A stretch of DNA of 64,000 nucleotides, from the NCBI RefSeq assembly GCF_010586825.1, contig NZ_JAAAGB010000006.1, forward strand, positions 285,125-349,124, written 5' to 3'. Positions 53,486 through 61,118 of the stretch are shown one piece after another; positions within the stretch are counted from its first letter, which is position 1, and every line of letters begins with the position of its first letter. The notes beneath the pieces were generated by a model that was given only the letters and a program-made list of their open reading frames with translations, was not told the DNA's origin and ran no database searches. Made by a program: the position numbers and the translations under genes. Source of the stretch: Draconibacterium mangrovi. GTDB taxonomy: Bacteria > Bacteroidota > Bacteroidia > Bacteroidales > Prolixibacteraceae.

Positions 53486-53665
53486 ATGAAAGAATACTAT
53501 TCAATTAGGGAGGTAGCTAAAATTTTGGACATGAAACCAAAAACAGTTCAAAAATATTGTAGAGAGGGTAATATCAAAGCAGGTAAGATTGGTAAAAATT
53601 GGATTATTACAAAAGCAGCAATTAACGAATCAATTGTTTATACCGAACCAACAGTAGAAAATTAA
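53486..53665 (+). CDS. Excisionase-like helix-turn-helix protein
   Basis: A 59-residue protein: MKEYYSIREVAKILDMKPKT, then VQKYCREGNIKAGKIGKNWI. This is the MerR-like winged helix of the excisionase/HTH_17 family. It has a good ribosome-binding site (aggaga, 8 bp before the ATG). In a serine-integrase element such a protein could be the recombination directionality factor, or a transcriptional regulator of the downstream genes. It sits about 390 bp upstream of the first GAGAGTCAC hairpin's neighbourhood gene block. Confidence 0.85.
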   Translation: MKEYYSIREVAKILDMKPKTVQKYCREGNIKAGKIGKNWIITKAAINESIVYTEPTVEN

Positions 53666-54040
53666 CTCACTCTTTCATAGGGTGACAAAATAAGTTAGTA
53701 TTCGAAATAGAAACAATCGAAGATTCATCCACAAAGACACTTTTGTAGAGATGGCAAAAGGTCTATATTAATTCAATCTTGAATAAAATTATTTATTCTA
53801 ATGTCATGTGTAATGTGTTATTTATTAGTATGTTGATGCTTTTAGGTAATCAGATGTTTATCATTATGTGCCTTTTTAAATGATACTAATAAGGGACCCG
53901 TTATATGTCTGAATCACCGTATGAAATGAAACAGATATTTGAATGATACTATTTTTTTGTTCGGGAACTTTTAGACCTGCCTTCAATATCCGTACTCATT
54001 TTACATTAACCCAAAACTTCTTTTTTTTACATAAAAGCTA

Positions 54041-54072
54041 GAGAGTCACCCAATTAATTCAGGGTGACTCTC
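54041..54072. repeat. GAGAGTCACCC inverted repeat, copy 1
   Basis: GAGAGTCACCC and GGGTGACTCTC form an 11-bp perfect stem with a 10-nt loop. The arms share nine bases (GAGAGTCAC) with the hairpin at 54274-54300. A smaller hairpin AGCCAC/GTGGCT lies between them at 54119-54135. The rest of 53666-54359 is AT-rich with no gene seen. Confidence 0.8.
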
Positions 54073-54273
54073 ATATTAAACAAAGGAACTTCTTCTTTTA
54101 AACTATATATAAAGATGTGAGCCACAACATGTGGCTTTCATCTCTTTTTAATTAGAGAGATTTATTTTGGTTATTCATGTTTGCAATACATAATAGCTGA
54201 GAAGATAATACGCCAATTGCCTCTCCTTCATTTATAAGAATCTTCTTTTTTCAGTAATATTTATAAAAGCAAA

Positions 54274-54300
54274 GGAGAGTCACAAATTAAGTGACTCTCC
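54274..54300. repeat. GAGAGTCAC inverted repeat, copy 2
   Basis: GGAGAGTCAC and GTGACTCTCC pair perfectly around aaattaa. It lies 60 bp upstream of the gene at 54360 and 233 bp from copy 1. No T-run follows, so it is not an evident terminator. Confidence 0.8.
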
Positions 54301-54359
54301 ATTCACTCAGTAAAGTAAGGCAATAATGCCAAACATTATAAATACAAAAATTATAGATT

Positions 54360-55007
54360 ATGAGTTTAATTAACAGAAAACAAAGTCAGACTCAGGAAGC
54401 ATTAATTAATAATGTAGAGACTATAAATCCTGTGAACCTAAAGGAACTATTACAGAGCTTTATTCTAACAAATGTTATTTCATCAAGGGCAATTGACAAA
54501 GCCTGCATAAGGTTTGATTTGAAGGGGTTTGAACAAGAAATTAAGGATTCCTACTTCACAACACGTAATGGAGAGAGGTACTCTTTAACAATCAAGGCTT
54601 TTAAAGCAATGAATCCAGACTCAAGGGAAAAGGAGATTTGTAATGGACTATTAATCGATTGTTACGAAAAGTTTATAGTAAACGGTAATAGGAAGGCTAA
54701 AACAATGGATGACTTCGCTCAGGCATTGGTCGATAAAAAAAACAAGATTGAAGACAAGGAACATTTAGAACGAATCCTAAAAGCAATGGTTGCCATAGGA
54801 TACATTAACAGACATTTTAACCATGGATCTTATATGAACGGATACAATTACACATTGGAGCTATCTGATTATGGGTGTAAGGTATTGTCGAAAACACTTC
54901 CTCGAAAGTATTTAATGAAATTACCTGAGCAGTTTAGAAATGAAGTAAAGGAAAAGGTTTCAGATATTAAACCTGCATCTAATCCTTACAAAACAGTTGA
55001 ACTATAA
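54360..55007 (+). CDS. Unknown island protein, possible winged helix
   Basis: I do not recognise this 215-residue soluble protein. It is basic and mostly helical; LERILKAMVAIGYINRHF followed by the strand-like YMNGYNYTLELSDYGCKVL could form a winged helix, which would suggest DNA binding. It follows the GAGAGTCAC hairpins and precedes the gene at 55032 by 24 bp, so they probably form one operon. Confidence 0.65.
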   Translation: MSLINRKQSQTQEALINNVETINPVNLKELLQSFILTNVISSRAIDKACIRFDLKGFEQEIKDSYFTTRNGERYSLTIKAFKAMNPDSREKEICNGLLIDCYEKFIVNGNRKAKTMDDFAQALVDKKNKIEDKEHLERILKAMVAIGYINRHFNHGSYMNGYNYTLELSDYGCKVLSKTLPRKYLMKLPEQFRNEVKEKVSDIKPASNPYKTVEL

Positions 55008-55031
55008 TACCCCTCATGAAGAACAAAACAA

Positions 55032-55391
55032 ATGATTTACATTGAGATAGACAAACACGGTAGACAACGACTAGTGAGTAGCTTTGATGAAAGCATGATC
55101 GTATTAAGATCATGGAACAAAGAAGACGAGAGTAACTATTCAAAAAGCACATTTTCATCAGGACATCAACGGAATAATAAGGCAGATACACCCGAGTTGA
55201 CAGAGCTACGAGATAGACAAAAACAAATCTTTTTAGCTTCAATGGCTTTGCTTAAAAAGATCCGCGAGGAAATAAGAGAATTCAACTTTGAAGAAAAAGC
55301 ATTTTTGGAGAAAGCAAAGAAAGAGTATAATGAGATAGGTGAAAAATATTTAGGTGTACGTTTCTCCACATTTTTAAGAGGTGTCGTTTAA
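55032..55391 (+). CDS. Unknown small island protein with coiled coil
   Basis: A 119-residue protein of unknown function. The first 60 residues are polar and probably flexible (SSFDESMIVLRSWNKEDES). Residues 60-110 form a long charged helix (LLKKIREEIREFNFEEKAFL). There are no catalytic motifs or membrane segments. It is cotranscribed with 54360-55007 by position. Confidence 0.6.
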   Translation: MIYIEIDKHGRQRLVSSFDESMIVLRSWNKEDESNYSKSTFSSGHQRNNKADTPELTELRDRQKQIFLASMALLKKIREEIREFNFEEKAFLEKAKKEYNEIGEKYLGVRFSTFLRGVV

Positions 55392-55410
55392 CCACACCAC
55401 AAAAATAGAC

Positions 55411-55521
55411 ATGCAAAAAGCATTGACAGGCAAAGAAAGACAGCCACTAGCTTTCCTTATGATTGGTGGGATCTTTTTCTTTTTTAATGTCAGGTGGAGA
55501 ACAATACTAAATTCTGTTTAA
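55411..55521 (+). CDS. Possible 36-residue membrane peptide
   Basis: A frame from the ATG at 55411 encodes MQKALTGKERQPLAFLMIGG followed by a very hydrophobic stretch and a basic end, a single-membrane-helix pattern as in small toxins or phage peptides. It lies 19 bp after the preceding gene. No good ribosome-binding site is seen and chance is likely; the stretch 55392-55743 otherwise holds only the hairpin at 55598. Confidence 0.3.
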   Translation: MQKALTGKERQPLAFLMIGGIFFFFNVRWRTILNSV

Positions 55522-55597
55522 TTTACTTGAATGGTGACGGATTGTTTAGGGAATTGATTTTAAGAAGTACTCCACTCAATACGAAATGTATCGTTTA

Positions 55598-55631
55598 TTA
55601 GGGAACATCATCTAACAATGATGTTCCCTAA
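55598..55631. terminator. Perfect 14-bp inverted repeat, terminator-like
   Basis: TTAGGGAACATCAT and ATGATGTTCCCTAA are perfect complements around ctaaca, followed by AT-rich sequence. It probably ends the 54360-55521 transcript, although the U-tract is weak. Confidence 0.6.
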
Positions 55632-55743
55632 AATATTACCAATAGAATTACAGTTAGGTTTGATTGAATAAATGAAAATTGATTTGCAGATAAAATGAAA
55701 TATTTTTTTGTAACATTATGGTCAAATAATATAAATTATTACA

Positions 55744-56559
55744 ATGTTAAAAAACGTGTTGAGAATTCAGAATTTAAAGGGACAATTTACCATTTGTTTT
55801 GCAGTATTCCTTTCGATTACATCATGTGTAAAGGTAAAAAGTAAGTATATTAAAGAAGAAAGAGAGATTGCAACTTATGAACAAACCATTAACGGTTCTT
55901 TGTATGATTTGAATTTCGAAGTTATTAATACAACTGTTGCTGATAGTATTACTGTTGCTGATAGTATAGAGATTTTGAATAATGAATCATTGGAGGTGTT
56001 GCTTTATCTGAACGATTTGGCAGAGAACGATGACAACTTTGTGTCGAATTCGGTATTTACTACTATTATGCTTGTTCAAGAAAACAATTCATTAGATAGT
56101 AGTATTGATAGATATGCAGAACATATCAGTAATAATTTAAGATACAGTCGTGTAGAAAAGGATAAGTTTCTGGATGTCGTAAACTTACAATTACGGATAA
56201 GCAATTACAAGGGACTAAAACAAGACTCAGTACTGGCAAATATTGTAGGCTGCAAGTACATAATGAACGACCTTTCTGGTAACCGCTTTGAAAGAAACGA
56301 TAATTACATTTTCATTGATGGTGAACTGATTGAAAAAACAGATATAGAGGGAAGAAAAAATATAATTGAAAAGAACAAGGTAGCTGCAAAAGAAGCGATA
56401 GAAAGATTCAATAACAGTCTTAATGATGATATAAAACGCTTAAAGGCCGTAAATGATGAGAGGGAGAAAAAACTGGAAGAAATTAGAAAAAAATATAAAA
56501 GAATTGGTGACGGATACGACGATACGAGAGATTTAATGAGGTTAGAGAGAGGTTACTAG
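55744..56559 (+). CDS. Unknown island lipoprotein
   Basis: A 271-residue protein with a lipoprotein-type signal (hydrophobic FTICFAVFLSITSC, Cys about residue 28). An internal 18-bp tandem duplication (55933-55950 and 55951-55968, one mismatch) repeats TVADSI. The last 80 residues are a charged coiled coil (INNSLNDDIKRLKAVNDERE-like). The family is not recognised. Cargo lipoproteins on phages and islands often alter the host surface, for example superinfection exclusion, but that is only a possibility here. It has its own terminator. Confidence 0.65.
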   Translation: MLKNVLRIQNLKGQFTICFAVFLSITSCVKVKSKYIKEEREIATYEQTINGSLYDLNFEVINTTVADSITVADSIEILNNESLEVLLYLNDLAENDDNFVSNSVFTTIMLVQENNSLDSSIDRYAEHISNNLRYSRVEKDKFLDVVNLQLRISNYKGLKQDSVLANIVGCKYIMNDLSGNRFERNDNYIFIDGELIEKTDIEGRKNIIEKNKVAAKEAIERFNNSLNDDIKRLKAVNDEREKKLEEIRKKYKRIGDGYDDTRDLMRLERGY

Positions 56560-56580
56560 CCATAAGAAATAAAATTATTT

Positions 56581-56608
56581 AAACCGTTCTATTTTGAACG
56601 GTTTTTTT
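56581..56608 (+). terminator. Rho-independent terminator of the island lipoprotein gene
   Basis: AAACCGTTC and GAACGGTTT pair around tatttt and are followed by T residues. Confidence 0.85.
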
Positions 56609-56609
56609 G

Positions 56610-57393
56610 TGCCGTATTGATTAGGTTAAATGGCAATACAAGCAATATTAGACTGTTCTAAACACAAGTAACACCTATCTTGCGTCAACATACTATTGAA
56701 AGTGGCCAGACTCCCAAAAAAATAAAGATGTAATGCAATTATCGGTCAATTACAAACCTCACAAAATAAACGGGTGCGGGTATAAGCTAAAAACATAATA
56801 TAAAATTGTATTTGCTTTGTGCTTGGTTAGTGTACGAATGCATAAGGCGTCAAATAAACTGCAGATTATTAAGATGTTATAATTGCGTATACAGCATCAA
56901 ATAATAAGTGAATGATTAATGCATATTGTTACGGCAGACTATACCAAATATCATGAATTATATCTTTAATAATAAAATATTTTCGTCGAGCTTTTTATTA
57001 CGCCATAGGAAGGTTATATATAATAGTGACGGGGGGGCATTCTGGGATTCGAAACAAACAATGAAACCATATCCCACCCGAGGGATGTATATTTTTTAGG
57101 ATTTTTGGATAGGGGGGGTGAAATAGGACTCGCAAGAAGAGAATGACAGCTCTGTATGTCGTATAAATAAAGGGAATTAGGCCAATATTGTTAAATACAA
57201 TGAATGCGTATGGAATGCCTGCAAATTATAGATTAAATCAATCATGCGCCTAGTCGCAATGGGATTCAAGAACAAATCATCGAAAAGAGAGAAAATTCCT
57301 AAAAACATCAAAAACAACTATTTTTTGCTATAGTTTAACAAGTCGTTAGTGATATGTATATAGCATCTTTATGCATTATATAAAAAAGAGTAA
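56610..57393. other. Gene-free right arm of the island
   Basis: About 780 bp of AT-rich sequence with no credible gene. Two runs of seven G (57031-57037 and 57112-57118) stand out 81 bp apart. The end carries the arm atgcattata (57371-57380), which mirrors tataaagcat just inside the left end. Confidence 0.5.
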
Positions 57394-57397
57394 TAAA
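57394..57397. other. Right attachment junction (attR core)
   Basis: The TAAA core is shared with 45702-45705. Immediately right of it the comM frame resumes (AAG GTT TCG CGC = KVSR). Confidence 0.8.
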
Positions 57398-57506
57398 GGT
57401 TTCGCGCACCATTGCCGATCTCGATGGACAAGAACATGTGCAGGTCGATCACCTGTCGGAAGCCATCCATTACCGCAGTCTGGATCGTGACAACTGGGGT
57501 GGGTAA
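57396..57506 (+). pseudogene. comM: comM, displaced 3' fragment (last 36 codons)
   Basis: It translates as [20 protein letters not shown] then [16 protein letters not shown] and a stop, which is the standard YifB/ComM C-terminus and continues exactly in frame from RAYDRIL at 45701-45703. It has no start codon and cannot be expressed as a functional protein while the element is present. Confidence 0.95.
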
Positions 57507-57512
57507 GATCTC

Positions 57513-57652
57513 GTGTTGGCACGCTGATAACACTGTTTTTTTTGATTTTGCAGAAAAGAGATTGCTCGCAGATTTCGCAGATTCGCGCAGAATGATTTTC
57601 GGGATTCGTGCTACAGTTTGGTGATGGTCTCACTCCGGGTGAACCTATCACT
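57513..57652. repeat. 140-bp dispersed repeat, copy 1
   Basis: It starts 7 bp after the comM stop and matches 58717-58859 in the same orientation: gtgttgg, gctgataac, aaagagattgctcgcagatt, tttggtgatggtctcact and ctatcact are shared with scattered changes. The two copies flank the M23 gene. Confidence 0.8.
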
Positions 57653-57679
57653 TAGGTCCTACGGGATTGGTGCTAGTCT

Positions 57680-58645
57680 TTAATTGTTTTGTATTCGTTC
57701 GCCTTTTAAAGGAGAGTAGTCGTTTTTCAAATATCCATTCACATCAATGTTGTCAAAAAAGCATTTAATCCCTGTTGCTTTATTGATATCTTGAATATTC
57801 TGCATGTGAAAATGAAGATGTGCTTCTGAAGAGTTGCCCGAGTTGCCACAAAGCCCCAGTAAATCACCTTTATTAATCATTTGTCCTTGTTTTACAACGA
57901 TTGAGTTTTGTTTGAAATGGGCAAAAAATAAATATTCATTGGTAGCAGCTTTAATAATAACTGTATTTCCCGGGATATAAAAAAGGTCAAACTCTCCGGG
58001 AGTATTATCCGCTATACCATCTATTACACCAACTACCTCGGCATTACAAGGAGCAATTATCCCTTTACCAAAAGCATAATAATCTTCGTTTGTTTTTCCG
58101 TCTGTTTTGTATGATTTGCCTTCCTGGTCGGAGATAATAAAATCGAATGCATTTTTCTGTGCTTCATTCTCAACATGATAGTTTAGTTCTTTGGTGTCAC
58201 CTCCCCAAACAACTGTCCATTCTCCACGAAACGGCAAATCGAGGTTTGTTTTATTTCTGTCAGGTTTTGGGAGATTTTCATCCTTAAATGGTTTTACCAA
58301 TAAGCCGTTTATTTTATCATCCTTATCAACCGAGATATTTAGCGAAAACAGTGCACGTTCAAAGCGGGTTTTATACGAGGCAAAGCTTTTGTTTTCGTAC
58401 CGAATAAATTCTCTGTTTTCAATATTACCTGCCTGTTTTTTTAGTTCTTTTAAGAAATCAATGGTTCTCTCAATTGGTAAATCTTTTTTCATCTCCGGCG
58501 AAAAGAGCTCAAACAGTTCAGCGTATTTATCGGAGTTATACAATAGCTCGAAATCATTAGCAATTTTTTTTGAAACCTCTTTCTCTTCTTGTCCGAAGTT
58601 TACCAGTGGAAGTAAAATTAAAATTATAATGCAGAGACGATTCAT
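57680..58645 (-). CDS. M23-family (LytM-like) peptidase domain protein
   Basis: A 321-residue exported protein with a signal peptide (about residues 1-18, ending LVNFGQ). Residues 25-130 resemble a DUF3887-like domain (ELLYNSDKYAELFELFSPEM). The C-terminal M23 fold has GKGIIAPCNAEVVGVIDGIA, GQMINKGDLLGLCGNSGNSS and the HxH metal motif in EAHLHFHMQN. The usual upstream H-x-x-x-D position reads KTNEDYYAFGKG, so the first zinc histidine is not evident. It may therefore be an inactive peptidoglycan-binding or regulatory relative, though the NEDYYAFGK variant may be normal for a subfamily. Confidence 0.85.
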   Translation of the reverse strand: MNRLCIIILILLPLVNFGQEEKEVSKKIANDFELLYNSDKYAELFELFSPEMKKDLPIERTIDFLKELKKQAGNIENREFIRYENKSFASYKTRFERALFSLNISVDKDDKINGLLVKPFKDENLPKPDRNKTNLDLPFRGEWTVVWGGDTKELNYHVENEAQKNAFDFIISDQEGKSYKTDGKTNEDYYAFGKGIIAPCNAEVVGVIDGIADNTPGEFDLFYIPGNTVIIKAATNEYLFFAHFKQNSIVVKQGQMINKGDLLGLCGNSGNSSEAHLHFHMQNIQDINKATGIKCFFDNIDVNGYLKNDYSPLKGERIQNN

Positions 58646-58716
58646 CTGGGTTTTTGTTTACTTATGGCCTAAAGATAACTATTTAAATACGATACAAATC
58701 ATCAGTGTAGTCGGAA

Positions 58717-58859
58717 GTGTTTTGGAATGCTGACAACTCTGATTTTTTTGATTTTCGCTGAAAAGAAATTGCTCGCAGATTTCGCTGATTTAAGCAGAAC
58801 AATTTTTCGGGATTAGGAATTAGTTTGGTGATGGTCTAACTTTGGGTGAGGCTATCACT
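58717..58859. repeat. 140-bp dispersed repeat, copy 2
   Basis: The second copy of the repeat at 57513-57652, directly upstream of the M23 gene's start side. The following 58860-59057 is gene-free. Confidence 0.8.
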
Positions 58860-59057
58860 GATTAACAAAGACCTGTTTTACCTTTTTCAGCCTTATTGGC
58901 TGAGACACGATTTACAAAATCGCGCCAGCTGAGGCGCTTATTGGCTCCTGTGGACTTTTGTGCATTATAACGAAACATATTTTTTAAGTTTCATCCAACA
59001 AACACAGTAAAACAATTTCCAATAAATTGTAAGATTGAAATAACCGGCAATTTGTTT

Positions 59058-59318
59058 CTCCGAAAAACCGGAGGCCAAAAACCGGCCCCAATTCTAAACT
59101 CCGTAAAACCGGAGACGAAAGACCAACTTCAATTTTTGCTTCCGGAAAACCGGAGTTAAAAATGAGGTCCCAATTTTGAGCTCCGAAAAACCGGAAGATA
59201 AAAACAGATCCCGATTTATACGTCCGAAAAACCGGAGATGAAAAACGAGCTCCAATTCTTGTTTCCGAAAAACCGGAGTTGAAGATTAGCTTCCAATTCG
59301 GAACTCCGAAAAACCGGG
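59058..59318. repeat. Tandem dyad array, exact 41-bp period (array C)
   Basis: Seven units carry a small dyad CTCCG-aaaaac-CGGAG (with variants), and aaccgg starts at 59066, 59107, 59148, 59189, 59230, 59271 and 59312, always 41 bp apart. A second weaker element, near tcccaatt, sits mid-unit. It lies 74 bp upstream of the GH9 gene. The period is not a multiple of three, so coding is excluded. Confidence 0.9.
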
Positions 59319-59391
59319 AATTAAGTTAATTGTCATCTAAACAATAAGCTAAAATTTGTATCTTCATAGCCTAAATCAATAAAACCACAAA

Positions 59392-61023
59392 ATGAAGAAG
59401 CCTGTTCTTTTACTGCTCTTTCTGCTGAGCATTGTCCCATCGTTGTTCGCACAAAACATCCATTTAAATTCGCTGGGTTTTCTAACCAATGGCCCAAAAT
59501 CGGCTGTTGTTCCGCAATCGTGTACTTCGTTTAAAGTTGTTTCGGTTGCTAGCGGCGACGTTGTTTTTGAAGGCAAAACAACAGGGCCAAACTATCAGAA
59601 AGATGTAGATCAGGAAGTATGGAAAGTTGATTTCTCCGACTTTCAAAAACCGGGTGATTACTACCTGGAGGTCGCCGGAGTTGGGCGCTCAGATGAATTT
59701 AAAATCGCAAACGATGCGTTTAACTTTGCAGCAGTAACAAGTATGCGTGCCTTTTATTTATGGCGCTGCGGAATGGCTGTTGACGGCGAGTTTGCAGGCA
59801 ATCATTACCATCAGGATGTTTGTCACCTCGATGATGCATACGAAGATTATATTGGAAATAAAGGATCGAAACGTGACGGGACAGGTGGCTGGCACGATGC
59901 CGGCGATCATGGAAAATATGTGGTAAATGCAGGTGTTTCTCTGGGCGTTTTGTTTTATGCCTGGGTACATTTTCAACCTCAGCTGGAAAAAATGGATTTG
60001 GGTATTCCTGAAACAGCACCCGGATTCCCCGATTTTCTGCAGGAACTGAAATGGGAAACCGACTGGATATTAAAAATGCAGTACCCCGATGGCTCGGGCA
60101 GGGTATCGCATAAACTTACGCGTACTTCATTCTCAGGTTTTATAATGGCCAGCGACGATGACGCCAAACGGTATTTTACGGAATGGAGTTCGGCGGCAAC
60201 AGCCGATTTTGTGGGAATAATGGCTATGGCTGCGCGCTACTTTAAACCCTACGATGCGGCCTACGCACAAAAATGTTTGGATGCTGCGAGGGTGAGTTAT
60301 CGTTTTTTGCAGGAAAACCCGGAGGCCAAACGTTTTGTGCAGGGTGATTTTAAAACCGGGGGTTACCAGACAAGAGATAATGATGATCGCTTGTGGGCAG
60401 CTGCCGAGCTATGGGCAACTACCGGCGACGAAAGCTGTTTGCGTGATTTTGAAAAGCGGGTCGCTGAATTCGATTACAAAATAGAAGAGAACTGGGACTG
60501 GTCAAATGTGTCGAACCTGGCGATGTATTCGTACGCACTTTCTTCGCGCAAAGGCAAAAATCCGGAAGCAGAAGCTACAATAAAAAAGAACATCATTGCC
60601 AATGCCGATGCTTTGGTGGAAAAATCAGAAGCTGATGTGTATTCGCGTGCCCTTGGCGGCCGATACTACTGGGGCTGCAACGGAACTGTTGCCCGCCAAA
60701 CGGTAAACCTGCAGGTGGCTAATCTTATTCAGCCCAATCCAAAATACAAAAAAGCGGCTATTGGTATTGTCGATCATATCTTCGGGAAGAATTACTATAA
60801 TCGATCGTACGTTACCGGTTTGGGAATCAATCCGCCAATGTTTCCGCACGACCGTCGTTCGGGAGCCGATTCGATTGATGCACCCTGGCCGGGGTATCTG
60901 GTTGGCGGTGGGCATTCAGCAACCGATTGGGTGGATAAGCAGGAATCGTACAGCCACAACGAAATTGCCATAAACTGGCAGGCCGCACTGGTTTATGCCC
61001 TTGCCGGATTTGTAAGTTATTAA
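59392..61023 (+). CDS. Glycoside hydrolase family 9 endoglucanase
   Basis: A 543-residue exported enzyme with a signal peptide (about residues 1-20). An N-terminal CelD-type Ig-like domain (residues 22-105) is followed by the GH9 (alpha/alpha)6 barrel. The catalytic aspartates are in GGWHDAGDHGKYVVN (D169 and D172), the proton donor is E524 in YSHNEIAINWQAALVYALAG, and substrate-site blocks include YYWGCNG and DAPWPGYLVGG. It hydrolyses beta-1,4-glucans such as cellulose or mixed-linkage glucan. No SusCD pair adjoins, so it is not in an evident polysaccharide utilisation locus. Array C lies immediately upstream. Confidence 0.94.
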   Translation: MKKPVLLLLFLLSIVPSLFAQNIHLNSLGFLTNGPKSAVVPQSCTSFKVVSVASGDVVFEGKTTGPNYQKDVDQEVWKVDFSDFQKPGDYYLEVAGVGRSDEFKIANDAFNFAAVTSMRAFYLWRCGMAVDGEFAGNHYHQDVCHLDDAYEDYIGNKGSKRDGTGGWHDAGDHGKYVVNAGVSLGVLFYAWVHFQPQLEKMDLGIPETAPGFPDFLQELKWETDWILKMQYPDGSGRVSHKLTRTSFSGFIMASDDDAKRYFTEWSSAATADFVGIMAMAARYFKPYDAAYAQKCLDAARVSYRFLQENPEAKRFVQGDFKTGGYQTRDNDDRLWAAAELWATTGDESCLRDFEKRVAEFDYKIEENWDWSNVSNLAMYSYALSSRKGKNPEAEATIKKNIIANADALVEKSEADVYSRALGGRYYWGCNGTVARQTVNLQVANLIQPNPKYKKAAIGIVDHIFGKNYYNRSYVTGLGINPPMFPHDRRSGADSIDAPWPGYLVGGGHSATDWVDKQESYSHNEIAINWQAALVYALAGFVSY

Positions 61024-61118
61024 TGGAATTTGTCTTTTAGTTGCAATTGTTTTACCGTTGAAAACTAGGTAGTTCAATTGATTTCATTTAATTTTATAGA
61101 AATCAAAATCTACCTGTC

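Larger units (their letters stand above)
45703..57396. mobile_element. 11.7-kb serine-recombinase island integrated in comM
   Basis: The boundaries are set by the split comM reading frame: residues up to 477 end at the left junction, and the missing C-terminus starts at the right junction in the same frame. The distance between the two TAAA cores is 11,692 bp. Contents are strongly AT-rich compared with the flanks and all larger genes are on the plus strand: recombinase, replication protein, TPR/PIN-like protein, excisionase-like protein, three unknown genes and hairpins. There are no capsid, portal, tail or conjugation genes. Confidence 0.93.

Noticed and set aside
45703..57396. Complete prophage or conjugative element
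   Set aside because: No structural, packaging, lysis, relaxase or type IV secretion gene is visible; only integration, replication and cargo genes.
57412..57624. 70-codon plus-strand frame near attR
   Set aside because: It covers the comM 3' fragment in a different frame and runs into a dispersed repeat.
59058..59318. Array C as a CRISPR
   Set aside because: The repeated part is a short imperfect dyad, intervening sequences are related to each other instead of being unique spacers, and no cas gene is in the window. The same applies to arrays A and B.
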